Source: an uncultured Collinsella sp. (GTDB lineage: Bacteria; Actinomycetota; Coriobacteriia; Coriobacteriales; Coriobacteriaceae). Taken from it: 25,985 nucleotides of DNA. Each line of letters starts with the position of its first letter. The stretch's first letter is position 1. The notes below the pieces were generated by a model that made no database searches, was not told the origin of the DNA, and worked only from the letters and a program-made list of their open reading frames with translations. This document shows, piece by piece, positions 23,017 through 25,985 of the stretch. Location: NCBI GenBank assembly GCA_959604825.1, contig CAUHCN010000032.1, positions 1-25,985 on the forward strand. Direction: 5' to 3'. The translations under genes were made by a program, and so were the position numbers.

Positions 23017-23045
23017 ACTATACGGGAACTCGGACCACGATGCAA
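23017..23045 (-). promoter_or_regulatory. Promoter of tRNA-Ala copy 2
   Basis: TTGCAT (23040-23045) and TATAGT (23017-23022) are 17 bases apart on the minus strand. Both match copy 1, while several spacer bases differ. Confidence 0.8.
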
Positions 23046-23161
23046 GGACAATTTTGGAAAATTTCGCAGTCGCGGCGCGTTCCGCCATCCGCCCAACGGC
23101 CGTCTTGCCGGCGCCAGGCCCATTACCGGGGCCGACCGCGCCCCCGCCGACCCGGCGATTC

Positions 23162-23315
23162 CAAAACCATGCCGGTTTACGGGGCCAGGCCGGGAACCCC
23201 CGAGCATGCCGTAATCGGTAAAATCAAAACCGCAGGTAGACGACTTGCGCATTCCGTGAAATGCAGGGTATGGACGGCCGGTCCGGGTCCAGCCCCGTAA
23301 TCCGGCACAGTTTTG
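23162..23315. repeat. Uninterrupted palindromic repeat, relative of the IS110 target
   Basis: Bases 23162-23185 and 23292-23315 are inverted repeats (about 21 of 24). The interior continues as an imperfect palindrome. Both halves resemble the halves flanking IS110. No frame is supported, and the stretch 23067-23371 otherwise holds nothing I can name. It is MITE- or REP-like in size and symmetry. Confidence 0.75.
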
Positions 23316-23371
23316 AAATGACATTAATTCACTAACAGGAAAACTAGGTAGTTCTAGCGCCTTGTCGCCGG

Positions 23372-24529
23372 CTAATTTCCGATTTCCAACCAGTTGCACA
23401 AAACATTTGCTCGCAGTCTCGTCTCGGCGCACTTCATTGCCTCAGTTTTGGCTTTATATCGAATCCCTAAACGGTCGCAGACACTTCTTACTATGGTGTC
23501 TAGCTGCTTTGAATCGTTGAGCATATCGTGAGTCACCAGGAATACATCGAATCCCATGCTCTGCAACGCAGTCATGCGTTCCGCATCGTGGTCAAGTATT
23601 GCACCTGAGCCATGAATGACTTCACCTTGGATTTCGATAATTGCCCCTTTTATAAGAATCGGATTTACGATCACGATATCGCCATAGCAGACCTTTTGAC
23701 CTGCAATGCTTTGCGCCGATATGGAAAGAGGAGTTAAGTCGTTGGCATAAACGTTCGTGAAGCCCGCGCCGCCAAGACGCCGCGGACGGTTTAGAAGCAA
23801 GATTCCTGCAACCTCGAGCGGAGACGCGGCAATGCCGATAACCTGCTGAGCGGCATCATAAAACTGCTTTCCCCACATTTGACTTTTGACCTTGTCGGCG
23901 AAACGATGCAGGTCGCTCAGTTCGATAAGCGGCTTTCTCATCCAGAGAGAAGTACCTTTGAGTTTCGTAACCTCTCTTCCATCTTCACGCTTGCTCATTT
24001 GGCTATCATTATCTGGGTCCTTAACGGTTGCGCGGGCATAAACTCGTTTCCAAGGAACCTCGTCTTCGCCCTCTCCAAGTTCGAACAAATCCTGCGTGCT
24101 GGAATTGCGATTCTCCTCTACCGCCATTTTTAGCTGAATTTCGGCAGCGGGAGCCGGCTCGAAAACAGAAAACCAGCCGCATAGTTCGTACATAGCCAGC
24201 ACGAGATCTATTTGAGATACAAAGCGTGTCATTGTAAATAACGTGTTAAGCGGATTAGTGACACTAAAGCCTAAATGAGTGTCGATTGTGGTGCCGGCAT
24301 CCGATGCCCCTTCCCAGCGAATAGTGGAGCGCAATCCCGAGTGGTGATTACAACAGCCTGGCGAAGCAACAGCGATAATCGGGGTCTTGAGGACATCGGT
24401 TGCGAAAGGGGCTTGGGATAGGGCCCGCCAGCCGTCATCGGAGCTGGGTAGGCGCGGGTAGATGTCACGCACCTGCGGTGGGCAGCGCCAGTAGCGGAAT
24501 GCGGTGTTTGCGCAGACGATCTCGTCCAT
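23372..24529 (-). CDS. Hypothetical protein with degenerate PD-(D/E)XK-like C-terminal domain
   Basis: The 385-residue product starts at ATG 24529, with AGGGGAGG 5-6 bases upstream. The N-terminus reads TAFRYWRCPPQVRDIYPRLP, typical of a large Coriobacteriia paralogue family I remember as DUF559/endonuclease-like. A middle motif SPLEVAGILLLNRPRRLGGAGF (about 236-257) is also family-like. The C-terminus IIEIQGEVIHGSG then HDAERMTALQSMGFDVFLVTHDML (about 297-337) matches the end of such nuclease folds. Where relatives have an E-Y-D type core, this one has E-I-Q, so activity may be lost. G+C is visibly lower than in the core genes, suggesting transfer. Function unknown; defence or DNA processing is only a guess. 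Confidence 0.75.
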   Translation of the reverse strand: MDEIVCANTAFRYWRCPPQVRDIYPRLPSSDDGWRALSQAPFATDVLKTPIIAVASPGCCNHHSGLRSTIRWEGASDAGTTIDTHLGFSVTNPLNTLFTMTRFVSQIDLVLAMYELCGWFSVFEPAPAAEIQLKMAVEENRNSSTQDLFELGEGEDEVPWKRVYARATVKDPDNDSQMSKREDGREVTKLKGTSLWMRKPLIELSDLHRFADKVKSQMWGKQFYDAAQQVIGIAASPLEVAGILLLNRPRRLGGAGFTNVYANDLTPLSISAQSIAGQKVCYGDIVIVNPILIKGAIIEIQGEVIHGSGAILDHDAERMTALQSMGFDVFLVTHDMLNDSKQLDTIVRSVCDRLGIRYKAKTEAMKCAETRLRANVLCNWLEIGN

Positions 24530-24860
24530 ATGGCCTCCCCTGGTTTCGACCGTAGGCCGTGCGGATTGCGGTCATGGCCGATTATCTACCGGGGCATCAT
24601 GCGGGTAAGTACGGGAAGCAAACCAGATGCTGACAAAAGCATGCCGAGTTCCGCCGAAAAACCGTCGTGTGATAGAAAACCGCTGGAAGGAGCTTTGGGC
24701 ATGTGGTCCCTGTCTCCACATTTGCGCGCGGATCACATGGGGAATTCAATGAAAATACGCATGCGTTTTATACAAAACATGCAATGGCGTCAGCAAAAAG
24801 GGTGCGAAAAAAATGACGCCTTATACGACTACGATTCGTTTTGGAATCACCCTTGGTGTC
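24530..24860. other. Gene-free stretch between the hypothetical gene and tRNA-Val
   Basis: A plus-strand frame of 118 codons crosses it, but it lacks a ribosome binding site, has no recognisable domain and runs into the tRNA-Val terminator, so I do not call it. The stretch holds an inverted repeat GGCGTCA/TGACGCC (24786-24792 with 24814-24820). The promoter of the hypothetical gene must lie in its left part but I see no clear pair of hexamers. Confidence 0.6.
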
Positions 24861-24898
24861 AAAAAAGAAAAAGGTCAGAGGTTTAACACCTCTGACCT
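24861..24898 (-). terminator. Terminator of tRNA-Val
   Basis: A perfect 11-base-pair stem (24872-24882 with 24888-24898, 5-base loop) is followed on the minus strand by a T-rich run. The outer stem starts AGGTCAG, the same seven bases as in the tRNA-Pro terminator. Confidence 0.92.
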
Positions 24899-24908
24899 GT
24901 GCTTTAGA

Positions 24909-24983
24909 TGGTGGGCGATACAAGATTCGAACTTGTGACCCCATCCGTGTGAAGGATATGCTCTACCCCTGAGCCAATCGCCC
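24909..24983 (-). tRNA. tRNA-Val(CAC)
   Basis: A minus-strand cloverleaf: acceptor GGGCGAT/ATCGCCC, D-arm GGCTCAGGGGTAGAGC, anticodon stem ATCC/GGAT with loop TTCACAC (anticodon CAC), T-arm AAGTTCGAATCTT, discriminator A and encoded CCA. Confidence 0.95.
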
Positions 24984-25003
24984 GTCGCCTTTAAGCAAAA
25001 GAG

Positions 25004-25033
25004 ATACTATCATAGCCGTGCGTGGTTTACCAA
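25004..25033 (-). promoter_or_regulatory. Probable promoter of tRNA-Val
   Basis: On the minus strand TTGGTA (25028-25033) and TAGTAT (25004-25009) are 18 bases apart, with the -10 box 20 bases ahead of the tRNA. The hexamers are moderate matches. Confidence 0.55.
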
Positions 25034-25121
25034 GAACTTTTTGCCCTCGATTTTAAATTCGTGAGTGCTAGCCAAGCCAAAGCAACCAAAGCAATGGGTA
25101 AAACAGCAGCTAAACAACCAT

Positions 25122-25931
25122 TTACCGCTTAATCCACGAAGTCTCAGGTCGGCAGATAAGTCGCGCGTTGTTGTAGGCCATGTCGAGCGTGAGGCAGGTG
25201 CGCGCGGCGTAGAAACCGTCCTCGCGATGGATGGTCAGCGCCAGCTCGGGCTTGTCGCCGGTCAGGCACAGCGGTAGGAGTAGCTGGATCCGGCCGCCGT
25301 AGAACTGCGGCACCGCGAGCGTATAGTTGGCTGCGGCGCGGCGGGCGGCCTCGACGACGGCTCCCTCAAAGGCACGGCGCAGCAGCAGCGAGTTGCCCTC
25401 CCCCATCAGGCTGGCGGGAATGCGCGTAAGGTTTTCCTCGTCGCCCAGAATGTGGTCGATGTTGGAGCGGATGGGAAGGCGGTAGTCAAAGACCAGCTCG
25501 GAGGGGTCCTCGGCAAAGCGCACGCGGCACGGCAGGTACTCAAATGAGACCAGCATGGGGTCGCTCTCCTTAAAGAAGCCCTTCAAAAACCAGCGCTGGC
25601 GCGCGTCGGGCTTGGTGTTGGGCTCAAACAGGCCGTAGATGGTCTCGTAGCGGCGCGTGTACAGGCCGGTGTTGAATAGGCAACGGTCGTCGTCGAACAC
25701 CAGCGGTAAGTTGGACGGGGCGGTCTGGTCCACGTCACGCTCGGTCAAGAACACCGCGCGGCTAAATGAGAACGACAGGTAGTTTTTGAGGATGCGGTTG
25801 CCGGGACCCCAGTCCTCGGGGTCGGCGAGGTCGACCAGGCGGTCGTAGCAGGGCTCGGGGCAAAACGCGAAGTCGTACACATTGCTGCACAGGGTGCTTG
25901 GGATCTCCATGTGGCGTCCATTCCATTCCAT
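25122..25931 (-). CDS. DUF3825-domain protein
   Basis: The product has 269 residues from ATG 25931; an ATG at 25910 (MEIPSTL) is possible, and neither has a strong ribosome binding site. The DUF3825 pattern covers most of the protein: LVDLADPEDWGPGNRILKNYLSFSF, then FNTGLYTRRYETIYGLFEPN, LVFDYRLPIRSNIDHIL, AVPQFYGGRIQLLLPLCL and LTLDMAYNNARLICRPETSW. The function of this domain is not established; it occurs in bacteria alone or fused to nucleic-acid-related domains. Codon use and G+C resemble the core genes. The upstream 54 bases to the window edge hold its leader, and no clear promoter is visible there. Confidence 0.85.
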   Translation of the reverse strand: MEWNGRHMEIPSTLCSNVYDFAFCPEPCYDRLVDLADPEDWGPGNRILKNYLSFSFSRAVFLTERDVDQTAPSNLPLVFDDDRCLFNTGLYTRRYETIYGLFEPNTKPDARQRWFLKGFFKESDPMLVSFEYLPCRVRFAEDPSELVFDYRLPIRSNIDHILGDEENLTRIPASLMGEGNSLLLRRAFEGAVVEAARRAAANYTLAVPQFYGGRIQLLLPLCLTGDKPELALTIHREDGFYAARTCLTLDMAYNNARLICRPETSWIKR

Positions 25932-25985
25932 TGTTAGCGCCGGGCGATTTTAGCCGCTAATAGTCAAACGATTTTGACCAATTCC

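Larger units (their letters stand above)
22832..23066. repeat. Long direct repeat, copy 2
   Basis: This is the partner of 20414-20650. The left edge is sharp: the base before 22832 already differs from copy 1, inside the ABC-F reading frame. The tRNA and its terminator are identical. Substitutions cluster in the promoter spacer and upstream of the -35 box. Confidence 0.92.

Noticed and set aside
20414..23066. The duplicated tRNA-Ala segments as attL/attR of an integrative element
   Set aside because: The repeats are far longer than att cores and include ABC-F codons, and no integrase or cargo other than IS110 and a tRNA lies between them; tandem duplication is simpler.
22696..23088. Minus-strand frame of 130 codons spanning tRNA-Ala copy 2
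   Set aside because: It reads through a tRNA, its terminator and the ABC-F fragment; the same shadow exists over copy 1.
24530..24886. Plus-strand frame of 118 codons before tRNA-Val
   Set aside because: No ribosome binding site, irregular composition, and it ends within the tRNA-Val terminator hairpin.

Overview
The window looks like chromosomal DNA from a high-G+C Coriobacteriia member, most likely Collinsella or a close relative. This is an inference from base composition, the dense minus-strand housekeeping run, and a lineage-type PD-(D/E)XK-like paralogue next to tRNA genes. No 16S or other species marker is present.

Layout. (1) 1-2736, plus strand, very G+C-rich: the last codons of a probable ABC-transporter permease, a small secreted YxeA-family protein, and an OmpR-type response regulator with its histidine kinase, closed by a strong terminator. 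This resembles a peptide-antibiotic sensing and immunity module whose transporter genes lie to the left. (2) 2737-3198: an A+T-rich intergenic stretch with short interspersed repeats. (3) 3199-20586, minus strand: tRNA-Ala(GGC), an ABC-F ATPase, a small membrane protein, an M50 protease, scpA, scpB, an RluB-type pseudouridine synthase, cmk, plsC, ispH, a DUF512 radical-SAM protein, der, plsY, gpsA, rpe, a cysteine desulfurase, a Nif3-like protein, a zinc-ribbon/coiled-coil protein, coaBC and tRNA-Pro(GGG). Most of these overlap or are separated by under 20 bases, so large parts are probably co-transcribed. They combine phospholipid synthesis (gpsA, plsY, plsC), isoprenoid and CoA synthesis, chromosome segregation (scpAB) and ribosome work (der, rluB, ABC-F).

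(4) 20414-23320 is an unstable segment. A tRNA-Ala gene with its promoter, its terminator and the first codons of the ABC-F gene is present twice, 2,418 bases apart. Between the copies lie an IS110-family element and a CAT-anticodon tRNA. The IS110 element sits near the centre of a roughly 165-bp imperfect palindromic repeat, and an uninterrupted relative of that repeat lies beside the second tRNA-Ala. The non-coding 5' end of the element can be read as a bridge RNA: it holds two loops whose candidate guide segments match both element ends and both flanks around a GC core. Its transposase carries an extra C-terminal helix-turn-helix. This is the most interesting system in the window.

(5) 23372-25931: a lower-G+C gene with a degenerate PD-(D/E)XK-like C-terminus, a gene-free stretch, tRNA-Val(CAC) with promoter and terminator, and a DUF3825 protein.

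All calls come from reading the sequence by eye. No database or folding program was run.
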